NCBI RefSeq assembly: GCF_003633755.1
Contig: NZ_RBIL01000002.1
Span: forward strand, 2,046,001 to 2,110,000
DNA from: Solirubrobacter pauli
GTDB lineage: Bacteria > Actinomycetota > Thermoleophilia > Solirubrobacterales > Solirubrobacteraceae
DNA length: 64,000 bases
Direction: 5' to 3'
How positions within the stretch are numbered: position 1 is the stretch's first letter; every line of letters begins with the position of its first letter. Shown here piece by piece: positions 1 to 7,300 of the stretch. The notes below the pieces were generated by a model. The model had not been told where the DNA came from. It made no database searches and worked only from the letters and a program-made list of their open reading frames with translations. A program made the position numbers and the translations under genes.

Positions 1-1080
1 CGGCGCCATCTGCACCGCAACCCCGAGGTGAGCTTCGAGGAGCACGAGACGTCCGCGTTCGTGGCCTCCACGCTCGAGCAGCTCGGCGTGGAGGTCTCGC
101 GGCCGACCGGGACGAGCGTGCTCGGGCGCCTGCGCGGCGATGCGAGCGGTCCGGTGGTGGCGCTGCGCGCCGACATCGACGCGCTGCCGATCCACGAGGA
201 CAGCGGCGTCGAGTTCGCGTCCCAGCGACCGGGCGCGATGCACGCCTGCGGGCACGACGGGCACACGGCGATGCTGCTCGGCGCCGCCAAGACGCTCGCC
301 GCCGAAGGCGTGCCGCACGGCGAGGTGCGGTTCATCTTCCAGCACGGCGAGGAGCTCGCCCCGGGTGGTGCGCGAGAGATGATCGAGGCGGGCGTGATGG
401 AGGGCGTGGACTTCGTCTACGGCTGCCACCTGTGGACGCCGCTCGCGTACGGGAAGGTCACGGCCGTCGCGGGCGACTGGATGGCCGCGGCGGACTTCTT
501 CGAGATCACGATCACGGGGCGTGGCGGGCACGCCGGGCTCCCCCACACCGCGGTCGACACCGTCGCGTGCGCGGCCGAGCTCGTCGGCGCGCTGCAGCAC
601 ATCGTCGCCCGGCGCATCGACCCGCTGCAGCCGGCGGTGGTCACCATCGGCTCCTTCCATGCCGGTGACGCGCCCAACGTCATCCCCGGCGAGGCGCGGC
701 TGGCGGGCACGGCCCGCTCGTTCGACCCCGACGTGCGCGGGTTGATCCCGAAGCTGATGGAGGAGATCGGGCACGGCGTGTGCGCGGCGCACGGGGCGTC
801 CTTCGAGCTGCGCTACGTGTACGGCTACAAGCCGGTCGTCAACGACGCGGCCGCCACGGAGCTCGTGCGGTCGGTCGTGCGCGACGAGCTCGTCGACCTC
901 GACCCGATCATGGGCGGCGACGACTTCTCCGCCTACCAGGCCGAGGCGCCCGGGTGCTACGCGTTCGTCGGTGCCGGCGGCGAGTACCCGCATCACCACC
1001 CCCGGTTCGTGATCGACGAGCGGGCGCTGAAGATCGGCACGCGCCTGCACGTGGACGTGGCACGACGGGTGCTGGGATAG
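1..1080 (+). CDS. M20-family amidohydrolase/peptidase (5' end outside window)
   Basis: Zinc-dependent amidohydrolase of the M20D group (hippurate / IAA-amino-acid hydrolase type), which cleaves N-acyl amino acids in the cytoplasm. The frame is open to base 1, and the residues before the first GTG (base 28) already match the family N-terminus (RRHLHRNPEVSFEE), so the true start is upstream. Visible motifs are the metal-binding MHACGHDGHT, the catalytic HGEELAPGGA and the dimerisation-domain segment GRGGHAGLPH. It ends 9 bp before the epoxide hydrolase gene on the same strand and may be co-transcribed with it. The family is clear; the exact substrate is not. Confidence 0.9.
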   Translation, partial: RRHLHRNPEVSFEEHETSAFVASTLEQLGVEVSRPTGTSVLGRLRGDASGPVVALRADIDALPIHEDSGVEFASQRPGAMHACGHDGHTAMLLGAAKTLAAEGVPHGEVRFIFQHGEELAPGGAREMIEAGVMEGVDFVYGCHLWTPLAYGKVTAVAGDWMAAADFFEITITGRGGHAGLPHTAVDTVACAAELVGALQHIVARRIDPLQPAVVTIGSFHAGDAPNVIPGEARLAGTARSFDPDVRGLIPKLMEEIGHGVCAAHGASFELRYVYGYKPVVNDAAATELVRSVVRDELVDLDPIMGGDDFSAYQAEAPGCYAFVGAGGEYPHHHPRFVIDERALKIGTRLHVDVARRVLG

Positions 1081-1089
1081 GGTCCGGGC

Positions 1090-2130
1090 GTGGAGCGCTT
1101 CTCGATTCACGTCCCCGAGGACGTGCTGCTTGATCTGGGGCGTCGCCTCGACGCCACGCGCTGGCCCACCGACGGGCCCGGCGGAGTCGGCCTGACCGAC
1201 GCGATGGAGCTCGCCGCCTACTGGCGTGACGAGTACGACTGGCGCGTCGCGGAAGACGTGCTCAACGGGTTCGAGCAATACATCGTCGACGGGATGCACT
1301 GCATCGTCGAAGGCGACGGGCCGCCGCTGCTGCTGCTGCACGGCTGGCCGTCGACCGTGTGGGAGTTCAGCCGGGTGATCGCGCCGCTGCGCGAGCACTT
1401 CCGCGTCGTCGTGCCGTCGTTGCCGGGCTACGGATGGTCGGTCGGCATGGGCCGCGCCGGCACGGCCGAGATGGCCGACGCGATGCACGCGCTGATGGGC
1501 GCGCTGGGGCACCGCGAGTACCTCGTCGCGGGCGGAGACTGGGGCGCGCACATCGGCTGCCGGATGGGCTACGCGTTCCCCGACGCGGTGCGCGCGCTGC
1601 ACCTGAACATGCTGCCGATCCGCAGCCCGGAGTCCTTCTCGGACTCGGCGTCGGAGGCGCGGGAGGCGCTCGCAGAGTGGAACCGCGAGGAGGGCGGCTA
1701 CATCCAGATCATGGGCACCAAGCCGCAGACGCTCGCCTACGGCCTGTCCGACTCACCCGTCGGGCTGATGACCTGGATCGCCGAGAAGTTCGACACCTGG
1801 ACCGACGCGCTCGGCGTGCCGCGCGACGACGTGCTCACGACCACGATGATCTACTGGGCCACCGAGTCGATCGGCCCGTCGTTCTGGCCGTACTACGCGC
1901 GCCTGCACGGCGGCTTCACGCTCGACCAGGTGGTCCAGGCCGGCGAGAAGATCACGGTGCCGCTCACGTTCCTGGACTTCCCGAAGGAGATCGTCCACGT
2001 GCCGCGCGAGGTCGCCGCGCTGGCCTTCGAGGACATCGAGCGCTGGGAGACGCCGGACTACGGCGGGCACTTCCCGGCGTTGGAAGTGCCCGACGTGCTC
2101 GTGGAGAGCCTGCGGCGGTTCAGCCGATAG
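1090..2130 (+). CDS. Epoxide hydrolase, alpha/beta fold with EHN-type N-terminal domain
   Basis: Hydrolase of 346 aa with a GTG start. The N-terminal ~75 residues resemble the EHN region of epoxide hydrolases, followed by the alpha/beta core. HGWP (84-87) forms the oxyanion region, D150 in GGDWG is the expected nucleophile and H327 in GGHFP the expected catalytic histidine. The family hydrates epoxides to diols through a covalent ester intermediate. It probably forms a unit with the upstream amidohydrolase (9-bp gap). Its 3' end overlaps the 3' end of convergent greA by 11 bp. Substrate unknown. Confidence 0.9.
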   Translation: MERFSIHVPEDVLLDLGRRLDATRWPTDGPGGVGLTDAMELAAYWRDEYDWRVAEDVLNGFEQYIVDGMHCIVEGDGPPLLLLHGWPSTVWEFSRVIAPLREHFRVVVPSLPGYGWSVGMGRAGTAEMADAMHALMGALGHREYLVAGGDWGAHIGCRMGYAFPDAVRALHLNMLPIRSPESFSDSASEAREALAEWNREEGGYIQIMGTKPQTLAYGLSDSPVGLMTWIAEKFDTWTDALGVPRDDVLTTTMIYWATESIGPSFWPYYARLHGGFTLDQVVQAGEKITVPLTFLDFPKEIVHVPREVAALAFEDIERWETPDYGGHFPALEVPDVLVESLRRFSR

Positions 2131-2596
2131 CGACGATCTTGAGCTCTTTGACGCCGCGCGGCGTCTCGAGCTTGACCGTCTCGCCGACCTTCGCGCCGGA
2201 GAGCGCCTTGCCGACGGGCGAGTCCATCGAGAGCTTGCCCTCGGCCGGCGCGGCCTCCGAGGGCGACACCAGCGTGTAGCTCAGCGTCTTGCCGGACTTC
2301 GCGTCCTCGACCTCGACCTTGCTGCCGAACCCGACCACGTCCGTCGATGTCGTGACCTCACGCACGTCCGCATTGAGCAGCTGCTCGCGGATGCGGAGGA
2401 TCTTCGTCTCCAGATGCGCCTGGTCGTTCTTGGCGTCGTGGTACTCGGAGTTCTCCTTGAGGTCGCCCCACTCGCGCGCCGTCTTGATGCGCTCGGCGAT
2501 CTCCTTTCGAGCCACTGTCTCCAGCTGCTCGAGCTCGTCCTGAAGCGCCTTCTGGGCCTCAGCGGTCATGACAACACGGTCGCTCAAGCTCGCCAT
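2120..2596 (-). CDS. greA: Transcription elongation factor GreA
   Basis: GreA of 158 aa, the usual length. It rescues backtracked RNA polymerase by stimulating transcript cleavage. An N-terminal coiled coil carries GDLKENSEYHDAKNDQ, with the acidic tip residues that reach into the polymerase channel, followed by the FKBP-like C-terminal domain ending PRGVKELKIVAIG. The first nine residues could be dispensable because another ATG lies at codon 10. Only one base separates it from the upstream small gene, so co-transcription is likely, and it would then fall under the LexA-like boxes at 2853-2881. Confidence 0.95.
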   Translation of the reverse strand: MASLSDRVVMTAEAQKALQDELEQLETVARKEIAERIKTAREWGDLKENSEYHDAKNDQAHLETKILRIREQLLNADVREVTTSTDVVGFGSKVEVEDAKSGKTLSYTLVSPSEAAPAEGKLSMDSPVGKALSGAKVGETVKLETPRGVKELKIVAIG

Positions 2597-2597
2597 T

Positions 2598-2837
2598 CTA
2601 GTCCTCGGGCTGGAAACTGCGACGCCACTCTCCGTGGTCGCATACGGTCATCAGCGCGTCCGCCACCCGGGCCCGCAACATGAAGTCCCCGGTGTCGCAC
2701 ACGAACGTGATCGTGCTCGGCGTGCGGGTCATCGAGATGGGCGGGCTTCCGCCTTCGGCGATGACCGTCTCCAGGCGGTCCCACGTGGCGGAGGGTTGCT
2801 CGGCGAGGATGGTGATGCGGTGTACGGCGGGCTCCAT
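2598..2837 (-). CDS. Small hypothetical protein (79 aa) upstream of greA
   Basis: I do not recognise this protein. It is 79 aa, with no signal peptide or membrane segment, a mixed alpha/beta composition, and a CDTGDFMLRARVADALMTV core followed by a charged, tryptophan-containing tail. It is supported by its position: it begins 7 nt after a -10-like TAAGCT and runs to within one base of greA. Two LexA-type palindromes sit at its promoter, so it may be DNA-damage inducible. Function unknown. An overlapping frame at 2584-2784 looks like a shadow. Confidence 0.6.
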   Translation of the reverse strand: MEPAVHRITILAEQPSATWDRLETVIAEGGSPPISMTRTPSTITFVCDTGDFMLRARVADALMTVCDHGEWRRSFQPED

Positions 2838-2844
2838 GGCCGGC

Positions 2845-2881
2845 AGCTTACACGAACACGTGTTCGCAGAACACCCGTTCG
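2845..2881 (-). promoter_or_regulatory. Tandem LexA-type SOS boxes over a leaderless promoter
   Basis: CGAACACGTGTTCG at 2853-2866 is a perfect 14-bp palindrome and an exact match to the Gram-positive/actinobacterial LexA consensus CGAAC-N4-GTTCG. A second near-match (AGAAC-N4-GTTCG, one change) lies at 2868-2881. On the minus strand a -10-like TAAGCT (2850-2845) ends 7 nt before the ATG at 2837. The perfect box therefore lies in the promoter spacer and the second box over the -35 position, typical repressor placement. LexA binding itself is inferred. Confidence 0.62.
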
Positions 2882-2888
2882 CCGTGCG

Positions 2889-4331
2889 TCAGGCGACCAG
2901 TGCGGGAACGGCGGCCGCACCCGCGGCGCCGCCGCCCGAGACCACACCCTCCCAGGCCAGGGCGAGCCGCCGGACGACGTCGCGAAGGACGTCCTCCGGC
3001 AGCGAGTAGGGAAGCCGGATGTAGCGCTCGAACGCGCCATCCACGCCGAACCGCGGGCCCGCCCCGAGGCGCACCCCGTGGCGATCGGCCAACGCGGCCA
3101 AGGCGGTGGAGCGGGGCTCGTCCAGCTCGACCCAGAGGCAGAGGCCGCCGGCCGGCAGCGAGAACCGCCACGTCGGCAGCTCGGTCCGCAGCGCGTCGAC
3201 CAGCGCCGCCCGGCGGAGCAGCGCGGCCTCGCGCTGGCGGGCCAGGATCGAGTCGGCGCGGGACAGGAGCTCGACGGCCATCAGCTGCTCGAGGACGGGG
3301 CTGCCGATGTCGAGGGCGGCGCGGGCCGTGGCGAGGCGCTGGATCAGGGAGGGGTTCGCGCGAACCCAGCCGATCCGCAGGCCGGCCCAGAAGGTCTTGC
3401 TCATCGAGCCGATCGTGATCACGGTCTCGCCCGGCTCGTCGAGTGCCGCGACGGAGCGCTCGGGCGGGTGGTCGAGGTGCAAGCCGACGATCGCCTCGTC
3501 GACGACGAGCGGCGTCCGGGTCGCGCGCGCGAGGGAGACCAGCCGCTCGCGGTCGGCCTGGGGCATCGACGCGCCGGTCGGGTTCTGGTGGTCGGCGATC
3601 ACGTACGCGAGGCCGGGCGCGGCCTGGCGGATCGTCGCGGCGAACATCTCCAGGTCCCAGCCGCCGTCGAGCATCGGGACGGGGACCGGGCGGGCGCCCG
3701 ACGCGCGGACGGCGTCCAGCGCGGCGGCGTAGGTCGGATGCTCGACGAGCACGCGGTCACCGGGGCCGGACAGCACGCGGAGCAGCAACGTCAGCGCGTG
3801 CAGCGCGCCGGCGGTGACGAGCACCTGGTCGGGCGTGGTCGGCTCGCCGAGCCGGGTGAGATGCGCCGCGATCGCCTCGCGCAGGACGGGCAGGCCGGCC
3901 GGGTCGTACCCGGGCCCGGGCAGATGCCGCGGCAGCTCCGCGGTCGCCGCCGCCAGCGCGCGGTGCAGATCGCCCTCGGGCGCGGCGGTGGCGGCGCAGC
4001 TCAGGTCGATCACGTCGTCACCGACGGGCGCCGGCGTCGCGGCCAGCCCCGGGTCCGCGGGCAGCCTCGTCCACGACCCCGAGCCGCGCCGGCTGGCGAG
4101 GAAGCCCTCGTCGCGCAAGGCCGAGTAGGCGGCGGTCGCGGTCGTGCGGCTCACGCCGAGCGCTTCCGCGAGCTCGCGCTCGCCGGGTAGCCGCGTACGC
4201 AGCGGCAGCCGGCCGTCGAGGACGAGCAGCCGGATCGCGCGCGCGAGCGCCGCGTACGCCGCGCCGCCCGAGCGCCACTCCCCCAGCAGACGGGCTAGAT
4301 GCGGGCCGGAGAGACCGCGGTCGGAGGTCAT
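2889..4331 (-). CDS. MocR-type GntR regulator with aminotransferase-like domain
   Basis: Protein of 480 aa. Residues ~1-90 form a GntR winged helix (LPGERELAEALGVSRTTATA); ~110-470 form a fold-type I aminotransferase domain. SMSKTFWAGLRIGW carries the PLP lysine and HQNPTG the conserved asparagine. MocR proteins use PLP or an amino-acid/vitamin ligand to control a neighbouring gene. I chose the ATG at 4331 because the alternative ATG at 4373 would lie past the palindrome at 4346-4378 and overlap the divergent gene. It is divergent from a YczE-type membrane gene, the same pairing as YczR/YczE in bacilli. Confidence 0.92.
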   Translation of the reverse strand: MTSDRGLSGPHLARLLGEWRSGGAAYAALARAIRLLVLDGRLPLRTRLPGERELAEALGVSRTTATAAYSALRDEGFLASRRGSGSWTRLPADPGLAATPAPVGDDVIDLSCAATAAPEGDLHRALAAATAELPRHLPGPGYDPAGLPVLREAIAAHLTRLGEPTTPDQVLVTAGALHALTLLLRVLSGPGDRVLVEHPTYAAALDAVRASGARPVPVPMLDGGWDLEMFAATIRQAAPGLAYVIADHQNPTGASMPQADRERLVSLARATRTPLVVDEAIVGLHLDHPPERSVAALDEPGETVITIGSMSKTFWAGLRIGWVRANPSLIQRLATARAALDIGSPVLEQLMAVELLSRADSILARQREAALLRRAALVDALRTELPTWRFSLPAGGLCLWVELDEPRSTALAALADRHGVRLGAGPRFGVDGAFERYIRLPYSLPEDVLRDVVRRLALAWEGVVSGGGAAGAAAVPALVA

Positions 4332-4345
4332 GCGGGCCACTTTCT

Positions 4346-4378
4346 CACGATTGGCTATGGAATTCAATGCCACTCGTG
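4346..4378. promoter_or_regulatory. 33-bp imperfect palindrome between mocR-type gene and yczE-type gene
   Basis: The left arm CACGATTGGCTATG (4346-4359) and right arm CAATGCCACTCGTG (4365-4378) flank a 5-bp centre and pair at 11 of 14 positions. It is the only dyad in the short divergent region, so it is the natural operator for the MocR regulator on both promoters. That it is the binding site is inference. Confidence 0.6.
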
Positions 4379-4393
4379 ACGATCATGCTGCCC

Positions 4394-4984
4394 ATGACCC
4401 GCCGCCTGCTGCAGCTCTACGCCGGACTCGTCCTGTACGGACTCAGCATGGCGCTGCAGGTCCAGGCGATGCTCGGACTCGGCCCGTGGGACGTGTTCCA
4501 CGAGGGCGTCGCCAACCACACCGGGCTCAGCTTCGGCACCGTCGTGATCATCACCAGCGTCGCCGTCCTGCTGCTGTGGATCCCGCTGCGGCAGAAGCCG
4601 GGCCTCGGCACGATCAGCAACGTGTTCGTCGTCGGCCTCGCCGCCGACTTCGGCCTCTCGTTCATCCCCGAGTCCAGCGCCCTGCCGGTGCAGATCCTGA
4701 TGCTGGCCGCGGGCGTCGCGCTCAACGCGGTCGCCGGCGCGGCCTACCTGGGAGCCGCCTTCGGCCCCGGCGCCCGCGACGGCCTGATGACGGGCTTCGT
4801 GGCCAAGACCGGAGCGTCCGTCGGCAAGGTTCGCACCGGGATCGAGCTGACGATCATGGCCATCGGCTTCGCGCTCGGCGGGACCGTCGGCCTGGGCACC
4901 ATCGTCTACGCGCTGTCGATCGGCCCGCTGCTGCAGCTGATGATCCCCAGCTTCAGAACCACGCAGGTCGCGACCGCGACTTGA
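4394..4984 (+). CDS. YczE/YyaS/YitT-family membrane protein
   Basis: Integral membrane protein of 196 aa with about five hydrophobic segments. The N-terminus MTRRLLQLYAGLVLYG and the loop LGLGPWDVFHEGVA are typical of the YczE family, whose biochemical role is unknown. I chose the ATG at 4394 because it gives the family N-terminus; ATGs at 4367 and 4385 are in frame, but the first lies inside the palindrome. The stop codon overlaps the -35 box of the next gene. Regulation by the divergent MocR protein is likely from the shared operator. Confidence 0.88.
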   Translation: MTRRLLQLYAGLVLYGLSMALQVQAMLGLGPWDVFHEGVANHTGLSFGTVVIITSVAVLLLWIPLRQKPGLGTISNVFVVGLAADFGLSFIPESSALPVQILMLAAGVALNAVAGAAYLGAAFGPGARDGLMTGFVAKTGASVGKVRTGIELTIMAIGFALGGTVGLGTIVYALSIGPLLQLMIPSFRTTQVATAT

Positions 4985-5023
4985 CATCCAGCTCTGTACC
5001 GGTAAAGTCTTTACCGGTACAGA
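4981..5023 (+). promoter_or_regulatory. lacI-type gene promoter with perfect 31-bp operator palindrome
   Basis: A consensus -35 TTGACA (4981-4986) is followed after 16 bp by -10 TAAAGT (5003-5008). A perfect inverted repeat with arms CTGTACCGGTAAAG (4994-5007) and CTTTACCGGTACAG (5009-5022) about base 5008, extended one more pair to 4993-5023, covers the -10 region and reaches the ATG. Each arm contains TACCGGTA, the CG-centred core typical of LacI-family operators, so two sites are present. Autorepression by the downstream regulator is the natural reading. Confidence 0.8.
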
Positions 5024-6057
5024 TGTCAGCCCGCCCCACACTCGCCACGATCGCCGAAGCCGTCGGCGTGTCCCGCATGACGGTCTCGAACGCGTTCAAC
5101 CGTCCGGACCAGCTCTCCCCGGAGCTGCGCGAGCGCGTGCTCGCGACGGCGCGGCAGCTGGGCTACGCCGGACCGGACCCGGGCGCGCGAGCCCTCAGCA
5201 GGGGCAGGACCGGCACCGTCGGCGTGATCATCGACGCCCCGCTCACGCTCGCCTTCAGCGACCCGGCAGCGGTGCAGATGCTGCACGGCGTCGCGTCGGT
5301 GTGCGAGCTCGAGAAGCTCGGCATGTCGCTGGTGCCGCGGATCGCCGGCACGGACGCCGAGCTGGTCAAGACCGCGCTGGTCGACGGCTTCGTCGTCTAC
5401 TGCGTCGGCGACGACGACCCCCGGCTGGACGCGGTCCGCGCGCGGCACCTGCCGTACGCGATGATCGACTACGAGCCGGGCAAGGCCGAGCGCACGGTCA
5501 ACGTCGACGACCGCGAGGGCGCCCGCCGGACGGCACAACACCTCGTCGACCTCGGCCACCGGCGGTTCGGCATCGTGCTCGGTTGGGAGAACCCCGCGAC
5601 GTCCGTCGCGGACGCGCTCGCCAGCATGCAGTACCACGTGGACCGCGAGCGCCTGGCCGGCTGGTCGGAGGCCATGCAGGCCGCCGGCGTGCCGTTCGGC
5701 AGCGTCCCGCTCGCCTCCGCGCCGGGCTTCGACCGTGCGGCCGGCCGCGTCGCCGGCGGCAAGCTGCTCGACCGCGCCGACCGGCCGACGGCGATCGTCT
5801 GCATCTCCGACCTGATGGCCCTCGGCGTCCTCGAGGCCGCTGCGGAACGCGGCGTCGCGGTTCCCCAGCAGCTCTCCGTCGCCGGCTTCGACGACATCCC
5901 GGCGGCCGCCCGCGCCGGCCTGACGACCGTACGCCAGCCCCATCAGGAGAAGGGCGCCGCGGCGCTTCGCCTCCTGCTCGACACCACCACTCCCCAAGCC
6001 TCGGTCCTCCTCCCCACCGAGCTCGTTCCCCGCTCATCCACAGCCCCCTCCCCATAG
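5023..6057 (+). CDS. LacI-family transcriptional regulator
   Basis: Regulator of 344 aa. The N-terminal helix-turn-helix and hinge helix occupy residues 1-60 (TLATIAEAVGVSRMTVSNAF), followed by a periplasmic-binding-protein-like sensor domain ending with SVAGFDDIPAA. These proteins bind sugars or nucleosides and repress catabolic genes. No transporter or sugar enzyme lies next to it, so the target and ligand cannot be read from context. The only clear operator nearby is its own. The ATG at 5023 is the last base of the palindrome, giving a very short leader. Confidence 0.92.
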   Translation: MSARPTLATIAEAVGVSRMTVSNAFNRPDQLSPELRERVLATARQLGYAGPDPGARALSRGRTGTVGVIIDAPLTLAFSDPAAVQMLHGVASVCELEKLGMSLVPRIAGTDAELVKTALVDGFVVYCVGDDDPRLDAVRARHLPYAMIDYEPGKAERTVNVDDREGARRTAQHLVDLGHRRFGIVLGWENPATSVADALASMQYHVDRERLAGWSEAMQAAGVPFGSVPLASAPGFDRAAGRVAGGKLLDRADRPTAIVCISDLMALGVLEAAAERGVAVPQQLSVAGFDDIPAAARAGLTTVRQPHQEKGAAALRLLLDTTTPQASVLLPTELVPRSSTAPSP

Positions 6058-6059
6058 CG

Positions 6060-6494
6060 ATGTTCCCCACCGGCAACACCCACATGGACGCCCAGCGCGC
6101 CTTCGACAAGGCGTCCCGCGCGCAGCGGCGCTCCGCGATCGTCAACCGCCTCCGCCGCCAGTGCGCGGAGTGCCTGCGCCTGCAGGTCCACGACACGACC
6201 TTCCGCGCCGTCCGCCACGCGAGCGGCGTGAAGGAGATCCCGCTCGAGGAGATCTCGGCCACGGTCGAGCCGGCCCGCGCGCGCCAGTTCGACGCCGACT
6301 TCCGCCCGTCCGGCAAGCGCACCCGCGCCCGCTGGGAGCGGCTGTGGGTGGCCGAGCAGCGCGGCGAGGTGATCCCGCCGATCAGCGTCGTCCGCACCCA
6401 CGCGGGCTACGCCGTGATCGACGGCCACCACCGCGTCTCGGTGGCCAAGTCGCGCGGCGCGATCACGATCGACGCCGTCGTCAGCGCCGCATGA
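6060..6494 (+). CDS. Small ParB-like (ParBc/sulfiredoxin-fold) protein
   Basis: A basic protein of 144 aa starting 2 bp after the lacI-type stop. The C-terminal half reads PPISVVRTHAGYAVIDGHHRVSVA in segments, the pattern of ParB-like domains (I-x-V-x(n)-Y-x-VIDGHHRv-x-A). The N-terminus is rich in Arg/Lys and contains a lone CAEC pair. A second ATG at 6084 (MDAQRAF) may be the true start, since neither start has a clear ribosome site. There is no plasmid partition context, so a chromosome-segregation role should not be assumed. Its end overlaps the convergent gene by 14 bp. Confidence 0.58.
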   Translation: MFPTGNTHMDAQRAFDKASRAQRRSAIVNRLRRQCAECLRLQVHDTTFRAVRHASGVKEIPLEEISATVEPARARQFDADFRPSGKRTRARWERLWVAEQRGEVIPPISVVRTHAGYAVIDGHHRVSVAKSRGAITIDAVVSAA

Positions 6495-6921
6495 ACTGAT
6501 CGAGCCCGGCCCGGGCGGTGCGCCGGACCTTGGACCGCAGCAGCGGCGTCCACCCGAGCACCAGCCCGGCCGGCCCGAGCGCCTGCCGTGACCAGCGCCA
6601 GAAGCTGAACGAGTCCGCGTGCTCGACGATCAGCCCGTCGCGCACGACGAACGACGCGTGCACGTCGTTGACCACCCGCCGCCCGGTCTGGGTGAACGTG
6701 TAGCGGGCGATCCAGTGCGCCGACGAGGCGTCGTGCGCCACGAGGTCGACCTCCAGGTCCTCCGCGCGTGAGGTGAGCATCCGCCACATCTGGCCGGCCT
6801 CGACGCCGGTCAGCTCCCCGAAGGCGGGATCGCGGAAGCGCGCGTCGGGCGCGTACAGGGACGCCATCTCGTCCCCGTCGCGACGAGCGAACGCGTCGTA
6901 CAGCCGAGCCACGACATCCAT
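6481..6921 (-). CDS. SnoaL/NTF2-like protein
   Basis: Protein of 146 aa with the cone-shaped NTF2-like pattern. The N-terminal helix DVVARLYDAFARRDGDEMAS leads to ARFRDPAFGELTG and a final strand pair SFVVRDGLIVEHADSFSFWRW. The fold hosts polyketide cyclases, isomerases and many small-ligand binders, so activity cannot be assigned. A hydrophobic and basic tail (GPAGLVLGWTPLLRSKVRR) follows the fold and is slightly unusual. It is divergent from the response regulator with a 22-bp gap and convergent with the ParB-like gene. Confidence 0.8.
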   Translation of the reverse strand: MDVVARLYDAFARRDGDEMASLYAPDARFRDPAFGELTGVEAGQMWRMLTSRAEDLEVDLVAHDASSAHWIARYTFTQTGRRVVNDVHASFVVRDGLIVEHADSFSFWRWSRQALGPAGLVLGWTPLLRSKVRRTARAGLDQFMRR

Positions 6922-6943
6922 GGCCGGTTATCGTGACGGATCG

Positions 6944-7300
6944 ATGCCGCGCGTGCTGATCGCCGACGACGACCCCGTGATGCGGATGCTGCTCACCGCG
7001 GTCGTCGACAACGATCCTGCCCTCGAGCTCGTCGGCGCCGCCGAGGATGCCCCGCAGGCGGTGGAGCTCGCGCGGCAGCACGGCCCGGACGTCGTCCTGC
7101 TGGACGTCGAGATGCCGGGCGGCGGTGGCCCGCACGCCGCGCGCGAGATCAAGCGGCTGTCCCCCACCACGCGGGTGCTGGCGCTGAGCGCGCACGCGAC
7201 CGGCGAGCAGCGCGACGCGATGGAGACCGCGGGCGCCGACGGCTACGTCGTCAAGGGCACGCCGCCCGCCGAAGTCGCGAAGGCCCTACGCGGCCACTAA
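6944..7300 (+). CDS. Stand-alone receiver-domain response regulator
   Basis: CheY-like receiver of 118 aa with no output domain. The acidic pocket is DDD (8-10), the phospho-acceptor D54 lies in VVLLDVEMPGGGG and the conserved lysine is K104. It probably acts as a phosphoryl shuttle or protein-interaction switch for the kinase encoded at 9949-13032. Its sequence is strongly similar to the second receiver of the protein at 13107-14309 (both have the unusual MPGGGG loop), suggesting duplication across the island. A -10-like TATCGT ends 9 nt before the ATG. The 3' end overlaps the cyclase gene by 15 bp. Confidence 0.9.
   Translation: MPRVLIADDDPVMRMLLTAVVDNDPALELVGAAEDAPQAVELARQHGPDVVLLDVEMPGGGGPHAAREIKRLSPTTRVLALSAHATGEQRDAMETAGADGYVVKGTPPAEVAKALRGH

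Noticed and set aside
2568-4190. Long open frame antisense to the mocR-type gene
   Set aside because: Extreme GC keeps reverse frames open; composition is Arg/Ala/Gly-rich with no motifs, while the opposite strand encodes a full MocR protein.
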